The notes beneath the pieces were generated by a model that was not told the origin of the DNA, searched no databases, and saw only the letters and a program-made list of their open reading frames with translations. From CAWCDJ01 sp963794265 (GTDB lineage: Bacteria; Acidobacteriota; Terriglobia; Bryobacterales; Bryobacteraceae): a stretch of DNA of 64,000 bases. Location of the stretch: the NCBI GenBank assembly GCA_963794265.1, contig CAWCDJ010000001.1, forward strand, positions 992,001 through 1,056,000, given 5' to 3'. Every line of letters starts with the position of its first letter. Position 1 is the stretch's first letter. Below, piece after piece: positions 16,760 through 25,558 of the stretch. The translations under genes were made by a program, and so were the position numbers.

Positions 16760-16954
16760 ATGCCTAAGCTGAAGACTCACAAAGGTGCGTCCAAGCGGTT
16801 CAAGAAGACCGGCACGGGCAAAGTGGTTCGCAACCACGCGTTCGGCCGGCATATCTTGACCTCGAAGCCGCATAAACGCAAGAAGAAGCTGCATCAGAGC
16901 GTGGTCGCCGACGCGGCCGACCAGCCCGTTCTGAAGCGAATGCTCCCCTATTAG
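16760..16954 (+). CDS. rpmI: 50S ribosomal protein L35
   Basis: 64 residues, the usual length for bL35. Basic throughout, with the diagnostic start MPKLKTHKGASKRFKKTGTG and the HKRKKKLH segment. A late-assembling large-subunit protein near 23S domain V. It heads an operon with rplT 80 bases downstream; infC, which often precedes it, is not present in the window. Confidence 0.97.
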   Translation: MPKLKTHKGASKRFKKTGTGKVVRNHAFGRHILTSKPHKRKKKLHQSVVADAADQPVLKRMLPY

Positions 16955-17034
16955 GGTGAGCCCGATTGTGCGGACGGAGCGCGTGGCACGTGCCCGAACC
17001 GCCAATGAATTGAATGAATTCAAGGAGATGAAAC

Positions 17035-17397
17035 GTGCCCAGAGTTAAACGTGGTACCCACCGCCGGGCTTCCCGGAAAAAGACGCTGAACCAGGCGTCA
17101 GGCTATTTCCTAACCAAGAGCAAGCTGTATCGCGCAGCGCAGGAGGCTGTGGAACGCGGGCTGAAGTTCGCCTACGTCGGCCGCAAGAACAAGAAGCGTG
17201 ACTTCCGTTCCCTGTGGATCGTGCGCATCAACGCTGCCTGCCGCGATGCCGGCATTTCCTATAGCCAGTTTGTGCATGGATTGAAAGCCGCCGGGCTGGA
17301 CCTGAACCGCAAGGTTCTGGCTGACGTGGCCCTGCATGATGACGCCGGCTTCCGCCAGTTGGTGGAATCGGCCAAAGCCGCCCTCGAAAAAGCGTGA
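17035..17397 (+). CDS. rplT: 50S ribosomal protein L20
   Basis: 120 residues, full length for bL20. Start MPRVKRGTHRRASRKK, then SGYFLTKSKLYRAAQEAVERG and the C-terminal globular part with ISYSQFVHGLKAAGLDLNRK. Organises 23S domain I and in many bacteria represses its own operon. A strong caaggaga ribosome site precedes the ATG. The stop overlaps a possible GTG start of the next gene. Confidence 0.97.
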   Translation: MPRVKRGTHRRASRKKTLNQASGYFLTKSKLYRAAQEAVERGLKFAYVGRKNKKRDFRSLWIVRINAACRDAGISYSQFVHGLKAAGLDLNRKVLADVALHDDAGFRQLVESAKAALEKA

Positions 17398-17405
17398 GTT
17401 TGAGC

Positions 17406-17648
17406 ATGAGTGCCCCTGATTTGGAAATCGATTCCCTCAGCAGCCTGGAAGACCGCATTCAGCAGGCAGTACAACTGGTGAACCGGCTGCGCCGGGAGAA
17501 AGAAGCAGCCCTGGAAGAGGCCACCGCGGCGAAAGCCGAAGCGGCGCGTCTCTCCGACGAAGTGAAGATGCTCCAGGGGGAGCGGAAGCAGGTCCGCTCC
17601 CGCATCGAGAAGTTGCTGGGGCAGATCGATCAGTTGAGCGCCGGATAA
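17406..17648 (+). CDS. small coiled-coil protein, ZapB-like
   Basis: 80 residues from ATG 17406; a GTG at 17394 that overlaps the rplT stop is an alternative. The whole protein is one heptad-rich coiled coil (LEDRIQQAVQLVNRLRREKE through VRSRIEKLLGQIDQL). The size and pattern match ZapB-type cell-division factors, which bridge ZapA-FtsZ to the chromosome terminus. The zapA gene starts 22 bases downstream. Assignment rests on coiled coil plus neighbour, since such sequences carry little family signal. Confidence 0.7.
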   Translation: MSAPDLEIDSLSSLEDRIQQAVQLVNRLRREKEAALEEATAAKAEAARLSDEVKMLQGERKQVRSRIEKLLGQIDQLSAG

Positions 17649-17670
17649 ATCGGACGCCCGGAACCAGCCG

Positions 17671-17991
17671 GTGGAGAGCAGCACGCCTGACAAGCAGCCC
17701 GTTCGAGTCACCATCCTGAGCCGGCCGTATACGCTGCTGGCCAGCGGTGATCCTCGCGAAGTCGAGGAAATCGCCGCCAGCGTCAATGAGCTGATGCTTT
17801 CCATCGCCGGCAAGGCGCCTAATGCGGATTCCACACGCATTGCCGTGCTGGCCTGCCTGCACCTGGCCGATCAGCTTCGGCGCCGCGAGCGCGACCTCAA
17901 TCGCTTAAAGGCGCAGGTGGACCGCAAGTCCGAGGAGTTCGCGGGTCTGCTGGAGCAGTTGATCGAAACCGCCGGAGACCGCGCCGAATGA
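17671..17991 (+). CDS. zapA: cell division protein ZapA
   Basis: 106 residues from GTG 17671. Typical ZapA order: an N-terminal beta hairpin (VRVTILSRPYTLLASGDPREVEEIAASVNE) and then a long coiled-coil helix (RIAVLACLHLADQLRRRERDL and onward). ZapA tetramers bundle FtsZ filaments. It lies in a ribosomal-protein/division operon after the ZapB-like gene; its stop overlaps the next start as ATGA. Confidence 0.88.
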   Translation: MESSTPDKQPVRVTILSRPYTLLASGDPREVEEIAASVNELMLSIAGKAPNADSTRIAVLACLHLADQLRRRERDLNRLKAQVDRKSEEFAGLLEQLIETAGDRAE

Positions 17992-18803
17992 CGCGCGCGT
18001 CCATCCTGTTTCTGATTGGTGCGACCATGGCTACGGCAGCGGACTACCCCTCGGAGATCGCGGCATGGCACCGCGCGCGCGAAGCCGCTCTGAAAGCCGA
18101 CGGCGGGTGGCTCAGCCTGGCTGGCCTCGACTGGCTGCATGACGGCGTCAACCGTTTCGGCCACGACCCGTCGAACGACATCGTGCTGCCGGACGGACCG
18201 GCGCACGCCGGCTCGTTCCGGTTGGCGAACGGAGAGGTGACGGTCACCGCGGACGGCGCCACGCGCAGGATCGCGCCCGACTCGAAAGACCGCGTGCACG
18301 TCGGCCGCCTCAACATGCAGGTGATCCTGCGCGGCGGCAAGTTCGGAGTTCGCCTGCGAGACCCCGAGAGCGAGGGGCGCCGCCGGTTTCACGGCATCGA
18401 ATCGTATCCGGCCGCCGAATCGTGGCGGCTGACCGCGCGATTCGTTTCCGAGCCGCGCAAAATTCCGATTCTGAACGTCCTCGGCCAGACCGAGGACAGC
18501 GATTGCCCCGGCTACGCCGCTTTTCAGATCCACGGACGCGAATACCGCATGTATCCAATCCTCGAAGAGCCCGGCGCGAAAGAGCTGTTCTACATCTTTC
18601 GCGACCTGACCGGCGGCAAGGAAACGTACGGCGCGGGCCGCTTCCTCTATTCCGCCCTCCCCGAGAACGGGCACGTGGTTCTCGACTTCAACAAGGCATA
18701 CAATCCGCCTTGCGCGTTCACGCCCTACGCCACCTGCCCCTTACCTCCCAGAGAAAACCGCCTGAATGTGCGGGTCGAAGCCGGCGAAAAGAAGTATCAC
18801 TAG
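17988..18803 (+). CDS. DUF1684 family protein, exported
   Basis: 271 residues. Signal peptide to about residue 17. The family signature is near the C-terminus: DFNKAYNPPCAFTPYATCPL then PPRENRLNVRVEAGEKKY; the central ETYGAGRFLYS and the N-terminal WHRAREAALKADGGWLSLAGL also fit DUF1684. The biochemical function of the family is not established. It overlaps zapA by 4 bases, which implies translational coupling but not necessarily a division role. Confidence 0.88.
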   Translation: MTRASILFLIGATMATAADYPSEIAAWHRAREAALKADGGWLSLAGLDWLHDGVNRFGHDPSNDIVLPDGPAHAGSFRLANGEVTVTADGATRRIAPDSKDRVHVGRLNMQVILRGGKFGVRLRDPESEGRRRFHGIESYPAAESWRLTARFVSEPRKIPILNVLGQTEDSDCPGYAAFQIHGREYRMYPILEEPGAKELFYIFRDLTGGKETYGAGRFLYSALPENGHVVLDFNKAYNPPCAFTPYATCPLPPRENRLNVRVEAGEKKYH

Positions 18804-18804
18804 G

Positions 18805-19623
18805 CTAGGCCTGCGCGAATACCAGAAACTGTTCCAGCCCAGCCAGGGAGCTGCGCATGGCTTGCAGGCCCTGATCGCAAGCTGCCGAGTAGGCTCCGAT
18901 CTTCGAGATCACCTCGGGATGCAGCTTGAAAAATAAATCGACAATCTCGGGATCGCGCCATCCGCGCCGCGTTTCCTCCTCAATCAACTGCAGCGCCGCT
19001 TCCGGGGAGTACGCCGGTTTGTAGGGGCGCGGGCTGATCAGGGCGTCGTAAATATCCGCAATCTGCAGGATGCGCGCGAGCCGCGGAATCTGCTCACCCG
19101 ACAAACCGTCGGGGTAGCCGCCGCCGTCCCACCGCTCGTGATGATGGCGGATGATCGGCAGCACCGGGCCGAGCGACTTCAGGTGCCGGCAAATTTCCTC
19201 GCCGCGCGCCGAATGGCTCCGCATGATGACCCATTCGGAGGCCGTGAGCCTGTCCGGCTTGAAGAGAATCGAGTCTGGAATTCCTACTTTGCCCACGTCG
19301 TGCAGGTAGCCGCCGCGATAGAGCGCCAGCAGGCTGGCCAGTTCCAGCCCCATCGCGAACCCAAGGCTGACGCTGATCAATGCCAGGCGCTCGCAGTGGC
19401 CCGCGGTCTGCCTGTCCCGCTGCTCCACCGCCTGCGCCAACGCGAAGAGAATCTCTTCGGTTTCATCGACCTCGCACTCAGGCGGCCGCGTATCGCCCCA
19501 CGACCCGGATTGGGATTCGGCCGTGCGCGGCGCGTGGCCGTTCGTGCCGTGTCTGCATGGGTTGTTCATCTCCGCGAGGCTCTTGGTTGTACTAAGGAAC
19601 CGGTCCATAGGTCGCTCAAGCAA
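18805..19623 (-). CDS. HD-GYP domain protein, probable cyclic-di-GMP phosphodiesterase
   Basis: 272 residues. The HD-GYP domain spans about 55-250: HCERLALISVSLG, the metal pair HD at 108-109 (YLHDVGKVGIPDSIL), HSARGEE, then HHHERWDGGGYPDGLSG with GYP at 169-171 and the late Asp in QIADIYDAL. All canonical residues for a metal-dependent c-di-GMP hydrolase are present. There is no receiver, GAF or PAS sensor domain; the first 50 residues are probably unstructured. Convergent with the DUF1684 gene. Confidence 0.9.
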   Translation of the reverse strand: MLERPMDRFLSTTKSLAEMNNPCRHGTNGHAPRTAESQSGSWGDTRPPECEVDETEEILFALAQAVEQRDRQTAGHCERLALISVSLGFAMGLELASLLALYRGGYLHDVGKVGIPDSILFKPDRLTASEWVIMRSHSARGEEICRHLKSLGPVLPIIRHHHERWDGGGYPDGLSGEQIPRLARILQIADIYDALISPRPYKPAYSPEAALQLIEEETRRGWRDPEIVDLFFKLHPEVISKIGAYSAACDQGLQAMRSSLAGLEQFLVFAQA

Positions 19624-19679
19624 TTTATCGGCACAGTGCGGAAAAGCACGAGGGTCCTAAGAGAGAATTTTCGCAAAAC

Positions 19680-21317
19680 TCAGCGCCGGACTACCGTCAC
19701 CGCGCGCCAGGACGAGTTTCCCGCCGCATCGTAGGCCCGGACCGTCACGACATTGTTCCCTACCAGCAGCGGAACCGCGGCCGTCCAGGCATTGGTTCCC
19801 GCCGCCGTCCCCGCGGCGCCGTTGCTGGTGCTCCATTGGACCGTTACGACTCCCACGTTATCCGCCGCCGTGCCGCTCACCGTAAGCGATGCCGAAGAGG
19901 TCGCGACGATGGTCGACCCCGGCGATACGATCGCCAGTGACGGCGGCGTGCGGTCGGTCGAAGATGATGTAGTGGGGTTCGTCGGCGTGGCCGGCGTGGT
20001 GGGCGTGGCCGGAGTCGTGGGGGTGGCCGGAGTGGTGGGGGTCGCCGGAGTGGAGGGCGGCGGCAGCGTCGGCGAAGTCGGCTCGGCGGGCGTGGTCGGA
20101 TCGACCGGAGGAGACAACGTCGGGGTAGTCGGATCGTCCGAAGTCGGGGGTGTCGCCGGGGTGGTGGGCGGATCGAGCGTCCCCGCCGCCCCGCTCCCAT
20201 AGAGCGATCGAATGCCTGCAATATCGTCCTCCGTCAGGCCGCCCGTCACGTGGTAATACGGATACATCACGGCTCCCGGCATATCGGAATGCCCCAGGCC
20301 AAGCGCGTGCCCAGTCTCGTGAAGCACCACCGAGTAGAGGTCCACGCCGGTGCCCACACCCCAGGCTTCGTCCGCGTCCAGATGCATGTCTCCGGCGATG
20401 GTTTCGGTGTTGGGCGGCGACGGATAGAAGGTATGGGCAAGGATTCCCCCGGGACCGTCGAACGGGTAATTATCCCCATGGGCTCCGCGCGCAAACTGGA
20501 TCGCAATCGTCCGGACCGCGTCGGCCACCTGCCCAGGTGTCAACCGCACCGGCGCATACTGCTCCCACTGCTCAAAAGCGCGCTCCACTTCGCTCTTTAC
20601 GGTGGCCTCGTCCATTTTTTCCGTTACGGTTTGAAAGTAATACTGGAGCGAGACAACACCATCGGAATCCTTGGCCCACCCGGTTCCCTCCTGCACGTAA
20701 TCGGCGACCGGTCCGGCTTCGGTGAGGGCGCCCGCACAACCCTGTACGGAGTTCCCAGCCACCAGATCGGCCGAGGCCGGAAGGATATAGGACACGGAAT
20801 CGTCCGCCGCCAGCCGCACCAGTGCCGCATAGCTCCCGGATACCAACAAGTGATTCGGGAGCAGGCTCGGGTTGGGGATCAGGTCGAAGCCCGAACTCTC
20901 GACCAGCGCCCGCGCACCTGCCATATCGACATCGGGCTCGAACATGACCACGTAAGCGGAAGAGAGCGCTGCCGCCAGTTGCGGGCTAAGCTTTTCGGAG
21001 GCGTCGAGCGGCCCCGACCAGCTCACATCCAGGCCGCTCAGATCGGCCTTCGGTCCTGCTGAAACCATCAACGCATTATCAGGGACATACCCGATAACCC
21101 GGATTCCCCGCGTTCCCAACACATCCCGCACCTGGCGGTCCGGGTAGGAGCGGAACTGAACCAGAAAGTGGCTCCGTTCCGACAGCCGGCTGGCTCGTAC
21201 GCGCGAGGTCCCGGGACGGGGCACGAGCGTCCGAACCTTCAATCGAATCACTCCCTGCGCATGGGCGCACTCCAGGCATAAGATCCAGACCAGCAGAAAT
21301 GGCCGGAAGAGTTTCAT
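19680..21317 (-). CDS. secreted matrixin-type (M10) zinc metalloprotease
   Basis: 545 residues. Signal peptide (residues 1-20, cleavage at AHAQG). An N-terminal propeptide-like part is followed by a metzincin catalytic domain at about 225-375: HETGHALGLGH gives zinc ligands His333, His337 and His343 and catalytic Glu334, with Met351 as the Met-turn (VMYPYY). A hexapeptide TPATPT linker repeated about four times (residues about 385-460) leads to a C-terminal immunoglobulin-like domain (about 460-545; LTVSGTAADNVGVVTVQWS). No cysteine-switch motif is visible. Likely a soil protein-degrading exoenzyme. Confidence 0.88.
   Translation of the reverse strand: MKLFRPFLLVWILCLECAHAQGVIRLKVRTLVPRPGTSRVRASRLSERSHFLVQFRSYPDRQVRDVLGTRGIRVIGYVPDNALMVSAGPKADLSGLDVSWSGPLDASEKLSPQLAAALSSAYVVMFEPDVDMAGARALVESSGFDLIPNPSLLPNHLLVSGSYAALVRLAADDSVSYILPASADLVAGNSVQGCAGALTEAGPVADYVQEGTGWAKDSDGVVSLQYYFQTVTEKMDEATVKSEVERAFEQWEQYAPVRLTPGQVADAVRTIAIQFARGAHGDNYPFDGPGGILAHTFYPSPPNTETIAGDMHLDADEAWGVGTGVDLYSVVLHETGHALGLGHSDMPGAVMYPYYHVTGGLTEDDIAGIRSLYGSGAAGTLDPPTTPATPPTSDDPTTPTLSPPVDPTTPAEPTSPTLPPPSTPATPTTPATPTTPATPTTPATPTNPTTSSSTDRTPPSLAIVSPGSTIVATSSASLTVSGTAADNVGVVTVQWSTSNGAAGTAAGTNAWTAAVPLLVGNNVVTVRAYDAAGNSSWRAVTVVRR
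19990..20061. repeat. 18-bp tandem repeat encoding the TPATPT linker
   Basis: Four units of gccggagtggtgggggtc type with one to four base changes, inside the protease gene, giving a Thr-Pro-Ala linker. Prone to copy-number change. Confidence 0.75.
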
Positions 21318-21418
21318 AAATTTTGGCTCTGATTTTCTCTTCGTGAAAGTTGAGAATTTTTCCAGCGCGGAAATACTAGAACTTCACGCGGATAGAGCGG
21401 GGTTTTTGTCTTATTTTG

Positions 21419-24139
21419 ATGCTGAGTTGCTGTTACGCAGCCACCAGCACGCAGCCCACCGTCGCTTATGGCATCGAAGGTGTAGCGGGAAGCGGCGGCC
21501 TCGGTGATGGCGGTCCTGCCGCGTCGGCGCAGATGGGCATTGTCCAGGGCGTCGCAGCCGACCGGTGGGGCAATCTGTACCTCTCCGACACCGACCACCA
21601 CCGGGTCCGCAAAGTATCGACCAGCGGCACTATCACCACTCTGGCGGGAACCGGCACTGCGGGCTTTTCCGGGGATGGCGGCCCGGCTGCTTCGGCGCAA
21701 CTGAACCTGCCCTATGGCGTCGCGGTGGATTATGCCGGATATGTCTACATCGCCGACCTGGGGAATAACCGGGTGCGGCGGGTCGCGCCGGACGGCACCA
21801 TTACGACCGTTGCCGGTACCGGCGACGCCGGCTATTCGGGCGATGGCGGTCCGGCCGTGGCGGCCCGGTTGCACACCCCCAGAAACGTGGCGGTAGACGG
21901 GTCCGGTGTGCTCTACATCGCCGAGTTCGAAGGGCATCGGGTGCGCCGCGTAGCGAGCGACGGTACGATTTCGACGGTGGCGGGCACCGGTATCGCCGGA
22001 TTCCGCGGCGATGGCGGCCCCGCGGCGGCCGCTCAGTTGGGTTACCCCGCCGGGTTGGCGGTAGACCCGAGCGGAGCACTTTACATCGCCGATTCCCAGA
22101 ACAACCGGATCCGCAAAGTCTCCAACGGCATCATCGTTACGGCCCTCGGCGGCGTGCCGGGGACCGCGCTATCCACGCCCATCGCGGTGGCCGTGGATGC
22201 GGCCGGCAACCTGTACGCGGCGGACACCAGTTTCGCGGTGAGGGTCTACACTGCCGCCGGAACGTGGTTCGACTTTGCAGGTTCAGGCGCCCAGGGGTAT
22301 GCGGGCGACGGAGGGCCGGCCACCCAGGCCGAGCTCACCCAGCCTCGCGATCTGGCCACGAGCCCGGCGGCGGGCCTGTACGTCGCCGATGGCGTCCGGG
22401 TGCGCCTGGTGGACGCGAGCGGCCGCATTCAGACGGTGGCGGGCGATGCGTTCGCGCATGCCGTGGGCGACGGCGGCTCGGCATCCTCCGCCATCCTGAA
22501 CCAGCCCTCGGCCGTGGCGCTCGATGGAGCCGGCAACCTGTACATTGCCGACACCGGGACCCAACGGGTCCGCCAGGTGCGGCCGGATGGAACCATCGAA
22601 ACCCTGGCAGGCACCGGACTTGCCGGCGACGGCGGCGATGGCGGTCCGGCCGCCGCGGCGGAGCTCAATACACCCATGGGCGTAGCGGTCGACGCATTCG
22701 GCAACGTGGCGATTGCCGACAGCTACAACCATCGCATCCGGCAGGTGGGTCCGGACGGGCGCATCGTCACCCTGGTGGGCACGGGAACCAGCGGCACCGG
22801 GGAGGACAACATGCCTCCGACGGAAACCGAGCTGCGCGGCCCCCGAGGCGTCTGCTTCGACCGCTCCGGCACCCTCTTCATCGCGGACACCGCCAATCAC
22901 CGGATTCTGCGCGACGCGCCCAACGCCCTGGTCGAAACCGCGGCGGGCAATGGCGCTCCCGGGGATTCGGGGGACGGCGGCCAGGCGCCCTACGCCCAGC
23001 TCAATCAGCCGAACGCCTGCGCTGTCGACTCTGCCGGCAACCTGTTCATCGCCGACACACTCAGCAACCGCATCCGCAAAGTGACGCCGGGCGGCATCAT
23101 CTCGACCGTCGCGGGCACCGGAGATGCAGGCTATTCGGGGGACGGCGGACCCGCTACCGCCGCCCGTATCCAGCAGCCCCGCGGCGTGGCTGTGGACGAC
23201 AACGGCGATATCTTCATCGCCGATTCCGGCAATCACTGCATCCGGCAGGTGATGCCCGACGGCTCCATCCAAACCATCGCCGGCCAGGGTTCGCCCGGCT
23301 ACTCCGGGGACGGGGGCGCGGCGGCCGATGCTCTCCTCAATAACCCGGGCGGGCTGGTGCTCGACGGTGCGGGCGACCTGTACTTCGCCGACACCGCCAA
23401 CCAACGCATCCGCCGGCTGGTGCCGCAGACCGTATCGCCGGAACCCGACCCGGTAACTGCGCCGCCCGCTCTGTCCGCGGTGAACGCCGCCAGCCAGCAG
23501 CCGGGAGCCGTTGCGCCGGGCGAGATCCTCACGATCTACGGCGAAAATCTCGGCCCGGATTCGGGCCTGGCGGCTTCGTTCGATGCAATCGGCGCGCTGC
23601 CGGACCAGTTGGGCGGCACGGAAGTGCGGTTCGACGGCATCTCCGCGCCGATCCTTTACACGCAGGCCGGGCAGGTCAACGTCCAGGCTCCGTACGGCAT
23701 CGCCGGCAAGCAAACTACCCACGTGGAAGCCTTTTATCAGGGGCAATCGGCCGGCACGGTGGATCTGAACGTGACTGCGGCCGCGCCGGCGCTGTTTCCA
23801 CTCGCCTTCAACCAGGACAGCAGCCCGAACTCCGCGAGCGCTCCGGCCGCGCGCGGAACGATCGTCACGTTTTTCGCCACGGGCGAAGGACTTACCGACG
23901 GCCCTAACCGGTCCGGCACGGGCGCCGCCGCTCCGTACTCCAAACCGAAGCTGCCGGTGACGGTCTCAATCGGCGGAATTTCGGCGGATATCCTCTATGC
24001 GGGGAGCGCTCCGGGGCTGGCCGGAACTCTCCAGGTCAACGCGCGGGTGCCGGGGGCTTTTCTGGCTCCCGGCACCACGACGGTCCAGCTACAGGTTGGC
24101 TCGAACGCCTCGCCGCCACTGACGATCTGGATCCGGTAG
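21419..24139 (+). CDS. NHL-repeat protein with Solibacter-type C-terminal domain
   Basis: 906 residues from ATG 21419 (a TTG just before is an alternative). About twelve NHL-like units of some 50-58 residues follow each other to residue ~675, each with AGTGxxGxxGDGGPA, GVAVDxxGNLYIADxxNxRIRKV and TITTVAG-type strands, making one or two beta-propellers. The C-terminal ~220 residues begin VNAASQQPGAVAPGEILTIYG and contain YTQAGQVNVQAPYGIAG and FFATGEGLTDGP, the domain typical of large secreted proteins of Solibacter. A short hydrophobic N-terminus may be a signal. Role unknown; probably a surface or extracellular binding protein. Divergent from the protease gene. Confidence 0.88.
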   Translation: MLSCCYAATSTQPTVAYGIEGVAGSGGLGDGGPAASAQMGIVQGVAADRWGNLYLSDTDHHRVRKVSTSGTITTLAGTGTAGFSGDGGPAASAQLNLPYGVAVDYAGYVYIADLGNNRVRRVAPDGTITTVAGTGDAGYSGDGGPAVAARLHTPRNVAVDGSGVLYIAEFEGHRVRRVASDGTISTVAGTGIAGFRGDGGPAAAAQLGYPAGLAVDPSGALYIADSQNNRIRKVSNGIIVTALGGVPGTALSTPIAVAVDAAGNLYAADTSFAVRVYTAAGTWFDFAGSGAQGYAGDGGPATQAELTQPRDLATSPAAGLYVADGVRVRLVDASGRIQTVAGDAFAHAVGDGGSASSAILNQPSAVALDGAGNLYIADTGTQRVRQVRPDGTIETLAGTGLAGDGGDGGPAAAAELNTPMGVAVDAFGNVAIADSYNHRIRQVGPDGRIVTLVGTGTSGTGEDNMPPTETELRGPRGVCFDRSGTLFIADTANHRILRDAPNALVETAAGNGAPGDSGDGGQAPYAQLNQPNACAVDSAGNLFIADTLSNRIRKVTPGGIISTVAGTGDAGYSGDGGPATAARIQQPRGVAVDDNGDIFIADSGNHCIRQVMPDGSIQTIAGQGSPGYSGDGGAAADALLNNPGGLVLDGAGDLYFADTANQRIRRLVPQTVSPEPDPVTAPPALSAVNAASQQPGAVAPGEILTIYGENLGPDSGLAASFDAIGALPDQLGGTEVRFDGISAPILYTQAGQVNVQAPYGIAGKQTTHVEAFYQGQSAGTVDLNVTAAAPALFPLAFNQDSSPNSASAPAARGTIVTFFATGEGLTDGPNRSGTGAAAPYSKPKLPVTVSIGGISADILYAGSAPGLAGTLQVNARVPGAFLAPGTTTVQLQVGSNASPPLTIWIR

Positions 24140-24157
24140 GCTGGTATTCTGGAGCAG

Positions 24158-24940
24158 ATGCCGCCTGTCGCCCTCAGCATTGCCGGATCGGACCCCAGCG
24201 GCGGGGCCGGCATACAGGCGGACCTCAAGACGTTCCACCAGTTCGGCGTGTACGGGGAAGCCGTGATCACACTGCTCACCGTGCAGAACACCAGGCGGGT
24301 CTCGCGCGTCGAGGTCATGCCGCCGGAACTGGTGATCGAACAACTGGAAGCCGTGCTCGAAGACATTCCTCCCGGCGCAGCCAAGACCGGAGCCCTGGGC
24401 TCGGCCGCGATGGTGAAGGCGGTGGGGCGAGCCGCGGCGAAGTTCGCGTTTCCGCTGGTGGTCGATCCGGTAATGGTCAGCAAGCATGGCCTGCCGCTGC
24501 TGCCGGAGGACGCCGTGAAGACGATTCGGGAAGATCTGTTGCCGTGGGCGGCGCTGGTCACGCCCAACGTGCCGGAGGCCGAAGCGCTGGCGCAGATAGC
24601 CATAACCTGCCGCGCCGGGATGCGCCGGGCGGCCGCCGCCATTTACGCGCTCGGCCCTCGCGCCGTCCTGATCAAAGCCGGGCACGCCGAAGGCGATGCC
24701 ACGGACCTGCTTTTCGACGGCTCGGAATACCGCGACTTCCCCGCGCCGCGCGTGGCGACGCCGCACACGCACGGCACCGGTTGCACCTACTCTGCCGGGA
24801 TCGCCGCCGGCCTGGCTTCAGGGCTGCAGCTGGCCGAAGCCGTGGCGCGCGCCAAGAGATTCATTGCCGAGGCCATTCGCAGCAATCCCGGGCTGGGCGG
24901 AGGTTGCGGACCGGTCAACCATTTCGCGGAAGTGCGATGA
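24158..24940 (+). CDS. thiD: hydroxymethylpyrimidine/phosphomethylpyrimidine kinase ThiD
   Basis: 260 residues, the normal length for ThiD, a ribokinase-fold enzyme making HMP-pyrophosphate for thiamine. Motifs: ALSIAGSDPSGGAGIQADLK at the start, DPVMVSKHGLPLL, TPNVPEAEALAQI, and the anion-hole TPHTHGTGCTYSAGIAAGLA with the catalytic Asp-like position taken by Gly-Cys as in other ThiD proteins. No other thi gene is present here. Starts 18 bases after the NHL gene. Confidence 0.93.
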   Translation: MPPVALSIAGSDPSGGAGIQADLKTFHQFGVYGEAVITLLTVQNTRRVSRVEVMPPELVIEQLEAVLEDIPPGAAKTGALGSAAMVKAVGRAAAKFAFPLVVDPVMVSKHGLPLLPEDAVKTIREDLLPWAALVTPNVPEAEALAQIAITCRAGMRRAAAAIYALGPRAVLIKAGHAEGDATDLLFDGSEYRDFPAPRVATPHTHGTGCTYSAGIAAGLASGLQLAEAVARAKRFIAEAIRSNPGLGGGCGPVNHFAEVR

Positions 24941-25004
24941 CGTTCGAGGAGATGTCAAAGGCGAGGCCGATCTGCCGGAATGAGCGCTGCTATCCTGTAA
25001 TTTC

Positions 25005-25220
25005 ATGACCAAAGTTCAGATTCGCTTCCGCCTGCAGAGGCCGCTCGACGAGACGATGCTCGGCCGCATTTCGGACGAGCACGCACGCTACGGGATTCAG
25101 AAGATCCGGGTTGAGCCGTCGCTCGACGCCCTCACCGTGGATTACGACGCCACGCGCCTGCGGCCCGCCGAAGTCGAATCGGCCCTGACCGGCGCCGGCA
25201 TCGCCGTCGTCCGCGCCTGA
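25005..25220 (+). CDS. small ferredoxin-fold protein, heavy-metal-associated-like without CxxC
   Basis: 71 residues. The pattern strand-helix-strand-strand-helix-strand (VQIRFRLQ, DETMLGRISDEHARYG, IQKIRVEP, ALTVDYDATR, RPAEVESALTGAGIAVV) fits the HMA fold, but the metal-binding Cys pair is missing. Such proteins may be regulatory or protein-binding. Sits between thiD and a small membrane protein. The family call is by eye. Confidence 0.6.
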   Translation: MTKVQIRFRLQRPLDETMLGRISDEHARYGIQKIRVEPSLDALTVDYDATRLRPAEVESALTGAGIAVVRA

Positions 25221-25235
25221 AACGGGAATCGGTGA

Positions 25236-25532
25236 TCACTCCGGAAAGATCTGGCCGCTGAGGTCTTCGGGCGGCTTTTGCCGCGAGACGGCCCACACGC
25301 CGAGGGCGAACGCCGCAAGCGACACCACCCATACCCCGATAACTATCGCGTCGATCGGGCTCCGGAAAACAATTACCACGGCGCAGACCACGGTACGCAG
25401 AATCCAGCCGTACAGTTTCGAGACCTTCTGTTGTCCTCTTCGCACGGACGCCGCCGAACGGCCGGCCATGTGGGCAAAAAAGATGCAGAGCAAACCCAAC
25501 ATGCCGCGCAGGAATTCCAACGAGACGGGCAT
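25236..25532 (-). CDS. small integral membrane protein
   Basis: 98 residues with three hydrophobic segments at about 8-22, 45-58 and 62-84, and a basic loop (SVRRGQQKVSK). No recognised motif. Ribosome-site-like gagggg precedes the ATG. Convergent with the HMA-like gene and divergent from the metallohydrolase gene. Confidence 0.6.
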   Translation of the reverse strand: MPVSLEFLRGMLGLLCIFFAHMAGRSAASVRRGQQKVSKLYGWILRTVVCAVVIVFRSPIDAIVIGVWVVSLAAFALGVWAVSRQKPPEDLSGQIFPE

Positions 25533-25558
25533 CCCCTCAAGTTTGCCACAATGGGCGC

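Noticed and set aside
20250..21062. 270-codon forward frame opposite the matrixin gene
   Set aside because: Antisense to a protease with a full zinc motif.
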